Origin: Acidobacteriota bacterium | Lineage (GTDB): Bacteria > Acidobacteriota > Thermoanaerobaculia > Multivoradales > Multivoraceae | Direction: 5' to 3' | DNA length: 64,000 nt | NCBI GenBank assembly: GCA_026707325.1 | Contig: JAPOXA010000037.1 | Coordinates: forward strand, 124,001 to 188,000 | Part shown: positions 16,712 through 23,974 of the stretch, piece after piece | How positions within the stretch are numbered: position 1 is the stretch's first letter | Layout of the letters: every line of letters begins with the position of its first letter | Position numbers and translations under genes: made by a program | Notes under the pieces: model-generated | What the model saw: the letters and a program-made list of their open reading frames with translations, nothing else | Told to the model about the DNA's origin: nothing | The model's database searches: none

Positions 16712-17800
16712 TTGAGCACAGACACTTCCGAGCACGGGAACCGGCCCACCTGGGCTCTCCATCTGGCCCTGTACGCGGTCCTGCTGGCGGTCATCGGTTT
16801 CCTGGTTCTGCGGCCGGGTTCCGGGGCGGCGGCCCAGGAGGACGATCCCGGCGGGCAGCAGGTCGCGGCTCGGCTCGACGGCGTGGACATCGGCTACGAC
16901 GAGGCGCTGGAGCGCGCCGCCGCGCAGTTGGATCAACTGGAGCAGCAGCGCATCCAGTGCGACCTGCAGGTCGCCTCGGAGCGTCATGGGCTGCTGGAGC
17001 GGACGCTCGAAGGAATCGTGCGCGACCGCCTGATCGAGGCCAGCGCGGAGAGCGCGGGTCTCGAGATCGCCGACTGGCGGTCGGGCGAGATGGAGCGGCT
17101 CGAAGCCGAGTTGACGGACGAGGACGTCGACGCCTTCTTCGTGGAGAATGAAGGGCGCATCCGGGGTGAGCGGGAGGAGATCGAACCCCAGGTGCGGACC
17201 TATCTGGCGCAGCAGCGGTTCGTCGATGTCCTGGAGAACGGCCACGAGATCGAGTACCTGCTCGCGCCCTACCGTCTGGAGGTCGAGCCGGCGGACGGGC
17301 CGGTGCGCGGCGAGGCGGCGGCGCCGGTGACGATCGTCGAGTGGTCGGACTTCGAGTGCCCCTACTGCAAGAGCGTCCTGCCGACGCTGGAGCGGATCCT
17401 GGAGGAGTACCCGGAGCAGGTGCGCCTCGTGTTCCGCCATTTCCCGCTGGATGCGATTCACCCGAACGCCCGGGCCGCGGCCGCGGCCGGCGTCTGCGCC
17501 CAGGATGCCGGCGCCTTCTGGGAGCTGCACGACCTGATGTTCGAGGAGCAGGACACGCTGACGGCGGACGACCTGAAGGACAAGGCGGAACGAGCGGGGC
17601 TCGACGCCGAGGCGTTCGCGGCCTGCCTGGAGGAGGGAGCCACCGCGGACCGGGTGGAAGCGGATCGCCGCGCCGGTGTCCTTGCCGGAGTGAACGGAAC
17701 GCCGGCGCTGTACGTCAACGGCCGGCCGCTCGCCGGGGCGGTTGCGTACGAACAGTTGGCCGAGGTCGTGGAAGACGAACTCGAACGCGTGGGTGGCTAG
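16712..17800 (+). CDS. membrane-anchored DsbA-like thiol-disulfide oxidoreductase with SurA-like N domain
   Basis: A 362-residue protein. The TTG start is supported by AGGAGG six bases upstream. One membrane helix (about residues 16-40) anchors it with the rest outside the cytoplasm. Residues about 50-175 look like a helical SurA/PpiC-type N-terminal domain (a short variable segment, then long helices). The C-terminal DsbA/thioredoxin domain begins at about 195 (VTIVEWSDFECPYC) with the CPYC active site, a PLDAIHPNA segment and the cis-proline loop NGTPALYVNG. It likely forms or isomerises disulfides in exported proteins. The SurA-like/DsbA fusion is seen in Acidobacteriota-type genomes. Confidence 0.88.
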   Translation: MSTDTSEHGNRPTWALHLALYAVLLAVIGFLVLRPGSGAAAQEDDPGGQQVAARLDGVDIGYDEALERAAAQLDQLEQQRIQCDLQVASERHGLLERTLEGIVRDRLIEASAESAGLEIADWRSGEMERLEAELTDEDVDAFFVENEGRIRGEREEIEPQVRTYLAQQRFVDVLENGHEIEYLLAPYRLEVEPADGPVRGEAAAPVTIVEWSDFECPYCKSVLPTLERILEEYPEQVRLVFRHFPLDAIHPNARAAAAAGVCAQDAGAFWELHDLMFEEQDTLTADDLKDKAERAGLDAEAFAACLEEGATADRVEADRRAGVLAGVNGTPALYVNGRPLAGAVAYEQLAEVVEDELERVGG

Positions 17801-18596
17801 CCCGGAGCATGGTCGCCGCTTCGCGGCGCGTCTTCCCCGGAAAGCCGGCGGCGACGCCGGCGCACCCAGTCCGGAACGGCAGTGCGGGGACGCCGGCGCA
17901 CCGGTCTTCGTTCCCTACCGGCCGGAGCGGCTGGAGCCGGCCGAGATGGAGCGCCGGGCCGACGCGATCCTTGAGGAGTTCGACGGCCGGCGGAGCGTCC
18001 GCTTCTTCACCGACGAACCGGTGCCGCGGCGGCTGATCGAGCGTGCGATCGAAGCGGCGTCGACCGCGCCGTCGGGGGCGCACCGCCAGCCGTGGCGGTT
18101 CGTCGCGGTGAGCGACCCGGAGGTCAAGGCGCGGATTCGCGAAGCCGCGGAGGCGGAGGAGAAGCACAGCTACCTCGGCGGGCGGATGCCGGACGAATGG
18201 CTCGAAGCGCTCAAGCCGCTGGGCACGGACTGGCGGAAGCCGTTCCTGACCATCGTGCCATGGATCGTCGTCGTGTTCGCCGAGCTCTACGGTGTGGACG
18301 AGGACGGGGCAAAGAGGAAGAACTACTACGTGAAGGAGAGCGTCGGCATCGCCTGCGGCCTGTTCATCGCGGCGCTTCACCGGATGGGCCTGGCCACGCT
18401 GACCCACACGCCGAGCCCGATGGGCTTCCTGAGCGAGATTCTCGAGCGCCCGCGGAACGAGAAGCCGTTCATCCTGTTCCCGGTGGGCTTCCCGGCGCCG
18501 GACTGCGAGGTGCCCGATCTGCGGCGCAAGTCGCTGGCCGAGGTCGCCCTCTGGCACTCCGGGCGGACGGGGCGCACGGACTCCGACGCAGACTGA
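17793..18596 (+). CDS. nitroreductase of the iodotyrosine deiodinase (IYD) group
   Basis: An FMN enzyme of about 267 residues. RRSVRFF, APSGAHRQPWRFV and the C-terminal PVGFPAPDCEVPDLRRKSL are hallmarks of the IYD branch. The lid region holds E-x3-Y (EKHSY) and a lysine in DWRKPF, positions matching the Glu-Tyr-Lys triad that IYD uses to bind halotyrosine zwitterions. I therefore predict reductive dehalogenation of a halophenol or halotyrosine. The conserved FVPYRPERL start of the domain lies downstream of a repeat-derived stretch with no ATG. GTG 17793, TTG 17742 and ATG 17946 (which would truncate the domain) are the options, so the true start is unresolved. Confidence 0.86.
   Translation: MASPEHGRRFAARLPRKAGGDAGAPSPERQCGDAGAPVFVPYRPERLEPAEMERRADAILEEFDGRRSVRFFTDEPVPRRLIERAIEAASTAPSGAHRQPWRFVAVSDPEVKARIREAAEAEEKHSYLGGRMPDEWLEALKPLGTDWRKPFLTIVPWIVVVFAELYGVDEDGAKRKNYYVKESVGIACGLFIAALHRMGLATLTHTPSPMGFLSEILERPRNEKPFILFPVGFPAPDCEVPDLRRKSLAEVALWHSGRTGRTDSDAD
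17815..17905 (-). repeat. palindromic repeat variant, copy E, inside the IYD-like open frame
   Basis: On the minus strand the modules read GGGTGCGCCGGCGTC, GCCGCCGGC, TTTCCGGGGAAGACGCG and CGCCGCGAAGCGGCG, the same order as copy C. A further half-copy (GGTGCGCCGGCGTCCCC) follows at 17886-17905. The element separates the DsbA-like stop from the conserved part of the IYD-like protein and is read through in frame. Confidence 0.7.
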
Positions 18597-18603
18597 GCGA
18601 CGG

Positions 18604-19659
18604 ATGATCGGTCTGATCCTGGCCGGCGGCATCGGTTCCCGCTTCTGGCCGCTGAGCAGGCGCCGCCGCCCCAAGCAGCTCCTCGACCTGCTGGGCGGCG
18701 GCTCCCTCGTGGCCGCGACCGCTCGCCGGGTCGAGCCACTGTGCGGGGCGGAACGGACCTGGGTCTGCACGACCGAGGAGCTCGCGGCCGGGGTCGCCGC
18801 CGAACTGCCCGATCTGGACGCCTCGCGCATCCTGGGCGAGCCGAGCGGACGGAACACGGCGCCGGCGATCGGCTGGGCCGTGCGGACGATGCCGGAGGCG
18901 GCGCGGCGGGAGGTGATCGCGGTCATGCCGTCCGACCACTGGGTGGCCGACGAGGACGCGTTCCGGGAGGCGCTCAGCCGGGGTACTTCGGCGGTCGAGC
19001 GCGGCGACCACGACGTCGTCACCGTCGGCATCGCGCCGGCCTGGCCGGAGACTGGCTACGGCTACCTCGAACTGGACGCTCCGGCGGAAGTCCTGAGCGT
19101 GCAACCCGTGGTGCGGTTCACCGAGAAGCCGGACGCGGACACGGCGGCGCGCTTCAAGGCCTCCGGCCGCCACTTCTGGAACGCCGGCATCTTCCTCTTC
19201 CGGGGCACGGTGCTGCTCGACCTCTACCGCGAGCACCTGCCGGAACTCGCCGCCGGCATCGAGCGTCTGGCGGCGGACGATCTGGACGCGGACCGACGCC
19301 GCGAGATCTACGCCGGCCTCGAGTCGGTCTCGATCGACTACGGCTTGATGGAGCGTCTCGACTCGATCGGCTGCGTGGTGGCCGACTGCGGCTGGAACGA
19401 TCTGGGCTCCTGGGCGTCGCTGGCGGAGGCCCTGCCGGCGGACGGAGACGGCAACCGGACGGTGGGCGACACGTTCGCGGTCGACGCGCGCGACAACCTC
19501 CTGTTCGCGGACGAGGGCGCGGTGGCGGTGATCGGCACAGAAGGCCTTGCCGTCGTGCGGACCGGCGATTCCGTGCTGGTCGTGCCGCGCGAACGGGCCC
19601 AGGAGGTCCGCGAGGTCGTGGAGCGTCTTGCGGCCCTGGGCCGGCTGGATCTGCTCTGA
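18604..19659 (+). CDS. manC: mannose-1-phosphate guanylyltransferase
   Basis: A 351-residue nucleotidyltransferase making GDP-mannose from mannose-1-phosphate and GTP. The N-terminal signature LAGGIGSRFWPLSR (residues 6-19) with PKQLLDL, the GEPSGRNTAPAI motif (about 79-90), FTEKPD (about 164-169) and WNAGIFLF (about 182-189) are all present. It is the single-domain form, without a C-terminal phosphomannose isomerase domain. The start lies seven bases after the nitroreductase stop. The product would feed surface glycans. The stop codon overlaps the probable CTG start of trmB. Confidence 0.94.
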   Translation: MIGLILAGGIGSRFWPLSRRRRPKQLLDLLGGGSLVAATARRVEPLCGAERTWVCTTEELAAGVAAELPDLDASRILGEPSGRNTAPAIGWAVRTMPEAARREVIAVMPSDHWVADEDAFREALSRGTSAVERGDHDVVTVGIAPAWPETGYGYLELDAPAEVLSVQPVVRFTEKPDADTAARFKASGRHFWNAGIFLFRGTVLLDLYREHLPELAAGIERLAADDLDADRRREIYAGLESVSIDYGLMERLDSIGCVVADCGWNDLGSWASLAEALPADGDGNRTVGDTFAVDARDNLLFADEGAVAVIGTEGLAVVRTGDSVLVVPRERAQEVREVVERLAALGRLDLL

Positions 19660-20498
19660 GCGCGCCGCCCGTTCTCGTCTGGCCCGGCGCCGAACTGGCC
19701 GCCGCCCTGTCGGTGCGCGGGTCTTCTGACCCGCTGCCGCCGGAGGCGGCCGAAGGTGGGCGCCGCGAAGCGGCACCGATTGGCGGCCAGTTCGGCCCCG
19801 ACTTCCGGGACCTGGCCTCCTGCCGGGCCGAACTGAGGTCGACGTTCGCGGAACGCTCGGACTGGGAGGTCGAACTCGGCTTCGGCAAGGGCCGTTTTCT
19901 CGTCGGTTCGGCCGCCGCGGCCGGCGCCCGTCCCTTCCTGGGGGTCGAGATGGTGTCGAAGTACTTCCGGCTGGCGGCCCGGCGGGCGGCGTCGCGCGGC
20001 CTCTCGAACGTCGTCCTGCTTCGCGGCGAGGCGCTCTACCTGATCGCGACCCTGCTGCCCGCGGCCATGGCGCGGACGGTCCACGTCTACTTTCCCGACC
20101 CCTGGCCCAAGAGCCGGCACCACCGCCGGCGGTTGCTCGATCCGCGCACCGTCGACTTGGTGCTGTCGCTGCTCGATCCGCCGAGGGGTCGGCTGTTCTT
20201 CGCCACCGACCACCTGGAGTACGGCGAGGCGGTGGTGGAGACCCTCTCCCTGCACCCGGCAGTGGACGTGGAGCGGGTCGACGCCTGGCCGGAAGGACCG
20301 CGGACGAACTACGAGGCGAAGTTCGAGCGCGAGGGACGGCCGATCATCCGGCTCGTGGCGCGCCTTCGGGGCGATGGCCGGGCGAGTCTGCTTCACCCCG
20401 CCGGCCGGGACGATCTGCTGGTGGGGCCGGCTCCGGCTCAGGAGCCCAGCGCCAGCCGGACTTCGTCGAAGACGGCGTCGCTGCAGTACACCCGGTAG
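19656..20498 (+). CDS. trmB: tRNA (guanine46-N7)-methyltransferase with repeat-derived insertion
   Basis: About 280 residues. The SAM site VELGFGKGRFLVG and the signature YFPDPWPKSRHHRRRL identify TrmB, which makes m7G46 in tRNA. No ATG/GTG/TTG precedes the lead-in VLVWPGAELAAAL within the gene. CTG 19656, in a CTGA overlap with the manC stop, fits a coupled start; GTG 19713 inside the repeat is the only canonical option. Bases 19712-19780 are an interspersed repeat read in frame (SVRGSSDPLPPEAAEG), inserted between the lead-in and the methyltransferase fold. The C terminus has an unconserved tail of about 40 residues that overlaps the convergent HD-domain gene by 61 bases. Confidence 0.88.
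   Translation: MSAPPVLVWPGAELAAALSVRGSSDPLPPEAAEGGRREAAPIGGQFGPDFRDLASCRAELRSTFAERSDWEVELGFGKGRFLVGSAAAAGARPFLGVEMVSKYFRLAARRAASRGLSNVVLLRGEALYLIATLLPAAMARTVHVYFPDPWPKSRHHRRRLLDPRTVDLVLSLLDPPRGRLFFATDHLEYGEAVVETLSLHPAVDVERVDAWPEGPRTNYEAKFEREGRPIIRLVARLRGDGRASLLHPAGRDDLLVGPAPAQEPSASRTSSKTASLQYTR
19712..19780 (+). repeat. interspersed palindromic repeat, copy F, within trmB
   Basis: GGTGC, the core hairpin GCGGGTC-TTCT-GACCCGC (19717-19734), a GCCGCC-GGA-GGCGGC hairpin and GCGCCGC-GAA-GCGGC are all present. Unlike most copies it lies inside a coding region and stays in frame. The reading frame differs from that used in aroK and proS, so the core's TGA triplet is not read as a stop. Confidence 0.88.
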
Positions 20499-21631
20499 CG
20501 GTCGATGCGCCGGAGGTGACGGACGAAGTGGCTCGCTTCCTCGAGCTGCACGAGCTTCCCTCCGTTCTGGCGGACCGGCACCCGGCCGCGGCCGAGGCGG
20601 TGGGGGTCCTTGGCCGAGTTCGAGACGAGGACGTTCTTGCCGTAGCTCTCGCGCAGGGGTTCGAGCCGCTGCTCGAACGCGCGCTTCTCGTCGGCGTCCA
20701 GGTGCTCGCCGGTCTCGTGGGCGAGCCGGAAGTGGCTGCGGTCGGTGATCGCCCGCGCGTGCAGGCTGTCCGAGCGTCGCATTCTCGTCATCATCTCGCC
20801 GTCGTCGTTGGCCAGGAAACGTTCCGGGTCGCTGCTCCAGGCGATTCCCTGTTCGTGCAGCCACTCGTTCAGGTGGAGTTCCAGCGCCTTGCCGGTGACG
20901 TGGAAGTAGACCTGCGTGAACATGTAGTAGCGCGCCAGGATCAGGCCCTCGACCGCGTGCAGGCCCTCGGCGTCGATCCCCAGCCGGTGGTCGCCGCCGG
21001 CGCCACAGGAGAGCGGCCGCACGGTGGCGATCACCTGGTCGAGGTCGAAGTTGCCGTAGCGGACGCCGCAGAAGAGGGAGTCCCGCAGGAGGTAGTCCAT
21101 CTTGTCGACGTCGAGCTCGCCGGAGACGATCGGCGGCAGCAGCCGTTCCGGCCCGTCGAGATCGTCGCCGAGCAGGCGGATCACGTCGCGGGCCTCGAGC
21201 CCGTCGCCGTGCTGCTCGAACGCGGCGCCGATCTCGCGGCCGCCGAGCAGGCGCCGGCTCATCTCCTCGTGGTCGATGCCGTCCTCGAACAGCTCCTCGG
21301 CCCAGTGGCTGAAGGGAGCGTGCCCGAGGTCGTGGAGCAGGCCGGCCGCCCGCACCAGGCGCCGCGCGCGCGCTCGCGGACCGGCTTCGAGCGGCGTGTC
21401 CTCGGCCCGGGCCAGGGTGTCGTAGACGCGGCCGGCCAGGTGCATCGTGCCCAGGGCGTGTCCGAAACGGCTGTGCTCGGCGCCGGGGAATACGAGATGG
21501 GTCAGGCCGAGCTGGCGGATCGAACGCAGGCGCTGCATCGGCCGGGTGCGGATGAGCGCGGCTTCGAGTTCGTCGGCCTCGATGAAGCCGTGGATCGGGT
21601 CGCGGAAGGCGAGGCTTGGAGGCGCGTTCAT
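20438..21631 (-). CDS. HD-domain phosphohydrolase (dGTPase/SAMHD1-like)
   Basis: A 397-residue protein. FRDPIHGFIE at the front, QRLRSIRQLGL, the metal-site histidine in EHSRFGHALGTMHLA and the HD pair in LLHDLGHAPFSHWAEELFE (about residues 99-118) are all typical of YwfO/SAMHD1-like HD hydrolases, and SGELDVDKMDYLLRDS provides the distal metal aspartate. Relatives hydrolyse dNTPs to nucleosides and triphosphate, but the substrate here is not certain. The ATG start at 21631 is only about 50 bases from the divergent lolA-like gene. The 3' end overlaps trmB tail to tail. Confidence 0.9.
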   Translation of the reverse strand: MNAPPSLAFRDPIHGFIEADELEAALIRTRPMQRLRSIRQLGLTHLVFPGAEHSRFGHALGTMHLAGRVYDTLARAEDTPLEAGPRARARRLVRAAGLLHDLGHAPFSHWAEELFEDGIDHEEMSRRLLGGREIGAAFEQHGDGLEARDVIRLLGDDLDGPERLLPPIVSGELDVDKMDYLLRDSLFCGVRYGNFDLDQVIATVRPLSCGAGGDHRLGIDAEGLHAVEGLILARYYMFTQVYFHVTGKALELHLNEWLHEQGIAWSSDPERFLANDDGEMMTRMRRSDSLHARAITDRSHFRLAHETGEHLDADEKRAFEQRLEPLRESYGKNVLVSNSAKDPHRLGRGRVPVRQNGGKLVQLEEASHFVRHLRRIDRYRVYCSDAVFDEVRLALGS

Positions 21632-21679
21632 CGGGGGACTCGCTGGATTGCTACTCTACGACCGGCGCCGTCCAACACC

Positions 21680-22447
21680 ATGAAGTACCCCAGGTTCAGT
21701 ACCGGCAACGGCATGTCGAGGCGGGCCGCCCCGTCGCTGGCGCTTCTGACGGTCCTCGCCTTCGCCGCGGCCCCGGGGCTTGAGAGCCAGGTGCCGGATC
21801 CGCCGGTCCCCCCGCCCGATCCCACCGACGTGAGCCTGGGCCTGCGCGAACGCCTCGACCGGCTGGTCGAGCGGGTGAAGTACGAGCAGAACCTGATCGA
21901 GACGCTTCAGGCGCGGCTGATCCAGCGGATGGAGGGGGAGCTCCTGCTGGAGCCGGAGGAAGGCAGCGGCTGGTTCCGCTACCGGCCGCCCGACGCGCTG
22001 AGGTGGGAGATGGTGGAGCCGAAGCCGGTGATCATGACCGTCCACGGCGAGACGGCCACCACCTGGTATGTCGATCTCGGCACCGCCAGGGTGACGGAAG
22101 TGGGCCGTCTGTCCGAGCAGGTGCTCGAGTACATGGGGCCCGCCGGCAACCTCGAGACCTTGATGAAGTACTTCGCGGTGCAGGCGGAGTTCCCCCAGGC
22201 GGAAGGGGATCCCTTCTACCTGCACCTGACGCCGGACTACCGGAGCGTGGCGCGGAGGGTGCGGGCGATCGACATCTGGATCGATCCGGCGAGCTTCCTG
22301 CCCCGGAAGTTCAGGATCGTCCACGCGAGCGGCGACGAGCGGCTCGTCACCCTCGAAGACGTGGTCCTGAACGAGCCGATCGACGACTCGGAGTTCATCC
22401 TGGCGCTGCCCGACGACGTCGAAGTCACCGAGATCGATCTCAACTGA
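21680..22447 (+). CDS. LolA-like outer-membrane lipoprotein carrier
   Basis: A 255-residue periplasmic protein; a start at ATG 21713 is equally likely and gives a tighter signal peptide (SRRAAPSLALLTVLAFAAA). The mature part follows the LolA plan: a helix with ERVKYEQNLIETLQARLIQR, then strands with SGWFRYRPPDALRWEMVEPKP, VVDL/WYVDL, and a C-terminal pair (IDIWIDPASFLPRKFRI). LolA carries lipoproteins from the inner to the outer membrane. Homology is to the LolA/DUF4292-type fold in general, so the exact cargo is uncertain. The stop overlaps the CTG start of tgt. Confidence 0.82.
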   Translation: MKYPRFSTGNGMSRRAAPSLALLTVLAFAAAPGLESQVPDPPVPPPDPTDVSLGLRERLDRLVERVKYEQNLIETLQARLIQRMEGELLLEPEEGSGWFRYRPPDALRWEMVEPKPVIMTVHGETATTWYVDLGTARVTEVGRLSEQVLEYMGPAGNLETLMKYFAVQAEFPQAEGDPFYLHLTPDYRSVARRVRAIDIWIDPASFLPRKFRIVHASGDERLVTLEDVVLNEPIDDSEFILALPDDVEVTEIDLN

Positions 22448-23589
22448 GCGGCTTCGGCTTCCGTGTCGTCTCGCGTGACGGGCTCGCCCGTCTCGGCCGC
22501 CTGACCACGGCCCACGGCGAGGTCGAGACGCCGGCCTTCATGCCGGTCGGCACGCTGGGCGCGGTGAAGGGCTTGAGCCAGGAGGTGCTGGAGGCGGCCG
22601 GAGCACGGCTCCTGATGACGAACCTGTTCCACCTGCTGGAGCGGGTGGGCGCCGAGCGGATCACCGGTCTGGGCGGCCTGCACGAGTTCATCGGCTGGGA
22701 CGGTCCGCTGGCGATGGACAGCGGCGGCTACCAGGTGTTCAGTCTGGCCGGGCTGCGGCGGGTCGACGATCTGGGCGTCACCTTCCGGAGCCCCCACGAC
22801 GGCAGCACGGTCGAGCTGACGCCCGAGCGGGTGGTGGAGTTCCAGGAGCAGGTCGGGGTGGACGCGGCCATGGTGCTCGACGAGTGCCCGCCGTGGCCGG
22901 TGGACCGGGAGGCGGCGGCCGAGGCGCTGGGGCGGACGAACCTCTGGGCGAGGCGCTCGCTGGACCGCTGGGGAGCGGAAGGAGGCCCAGGTACCGCGGG
23001 CCTGTTCGGCATCGTGCAGGGGAGTTTCTTCGAGGATCTGCGAATCGCGGGGGCGGAGGACCTCGCCGCCCTGCCCTTCGACGGCTACGCGATCGGCGGC
23101 GTCAGCGTCGGCGAAGCGCGCGAACTGGGCCGGCTGGCCACGTCCTGGGTCGCGCCGGCGTTGCCGGAGGACCGGCCCCGCTACCTGATGGGCCTCGGCC
23201 ATCCTGCGGACATCCTCCACGCCGTGGGCCTCGGCGTCGACCTCTTCGACTGCGTGCTGCCGTCGCGCAACGCCCGCCACGGCACGCTGTTCTCGTCCAC
23301 TGGCATCGTAAGGATCAAGAAGGCCCGCTACCGGGAGGATCCGCGGCCCGTGGATCCGGCCTGCGGCTGCCCGGTCTGCCGCCGCCACAGCCGGGCCTTC
23401 CTGCACCACCTGTTCCGTTGCGGCGAAATCACCGGCAAGGTACTGGCGACCGAACACAACGTGCGCTTCTACCTCGACTTCATGTCCGAGGTGCGCCGGG
23501 CGATCGCCGGCGGCGAGCTGGCCGCTTTCGCGGCGGCGCGGGCGCCGGGAGTCGATCCGGAGGGGCAACCGGAGGCCGAACGGCGATAG
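22444..23589 (+). CDS. tgt: tRNA-guanine transglycosylase
   Basis: A 381-residue enzyme exchanging G34 for preQ1 in queuosine tRNAs. MDSGGYQVFSL carries the general-base aspartate, FDCVLPSRNARHG the nucleophile aspartate, and CGCPVCRRHSRAFLHH the zinc ligands. No ATG, GTG or TTG occurs between the last ~60 upstream codons and the conserved GEVETPAFMPVGT. CTG 22444, overlapping the lolA stop as CTGA, places the start exactly where characterised Tgt proteins begin (FRVVSRDGLARLGRL aligns with their residue 3 onward). The order tgt-yajC-secD-secF is the classical one. Confidence 0.93.
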   Translation: MSGFGFRVVSRDGLARLGRLTTAHGEVETPAFMPVGTLGAVKGLSQEVLEAAGARLLMTNLFHLLERVGAERITGLGGLHEFIGWDGPLAMDSGGYQVFSLAGLRRVDDLGVTFRSPHDGSTVELTPERVVEFQEQVGVDAAMVLDECPPWPVDREAAAEALGRTNLWARRSLDRWGAEGGPGTAGLFGIVQGSFFEDLRIAGAEDLAALPFDGYAIGGVSVGEARELGRLATSWVAPALPEDRPRYLMGLGHPADILHAVGLGVDLFDCVLPSRNARHGTLFSSTGIVRIKKARYREDPRPVDPACGCPVCRRHSRAFLHHLFRCGEITGKVLATEHNVRFYLDFMSEVRRAIAGGELAAFAAARAPGVDPEGQPEAERR

Positions 23590-23662
23590 GGTACGCCTTT
23601 GCGGTGCAGGCCGCGACCGGTCGGCCCGCCGTTAGCCAAGCACTCCGCTGGGAGCACCAGAG

Positions 23663-23974
23663 ATGATTCCTGACTTCGCACTGTTTGTGGCCACAGGGGG
23701 CGGGCCCTCGGGTCTCATTCAGTTTCTGCCGCTCATCCTGATCGGCGCCATCTTCTACTTCCTTCTGATCGCTCCGGAGCGCCGGCGGCGCAAGCAACTG
23801 CAGGCGACGGTGGAGGCGCTGAAGAAGGGCGACCGCGTTCTCACCCAGGGCGGCGTCTTCGGCGACGTCGTGTCGACCGAGCCGACCACCGTCATCCTGC
23901 AGATCGCGGACGGGGTCAGGGTGAAGGTCACGAAGTCGTCGATCAGCGGCCTGGCCGAGGAGACGAAGTCATGA
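23663..23974 (+). CDS. yajC: Sec translocon accessory subunit YajC
   Basis: A 103-residue protein with one N-terminal membrane helix (FLPLILIGAIFYFLLIAPE) followed by the conserved RRRRKQLQATVEALKKGDRV and the TQGGVFGDV beta motif. It associates with SecDF in the inner membrane. The stop overlaps the secD start in ATGA at 23971-23974. Confidence 0.96.
   Translation: MIPDFALFVATGGGPSGLIQFLPLILIGAIFYFLLIAPERRRRKQLQATVEALKKGDRVLTQGGVFGDVVSTEPTTVILQIADGVRVKVTKSSISGLAEETKS

Noticed and set aside
23590..23662. preQ1 or other riboswitch near tgt and yajC
   Set aside because: The short gap shows no recognisable aptamer, and tgt itself starts by overlap with lolA, leaving no leader.
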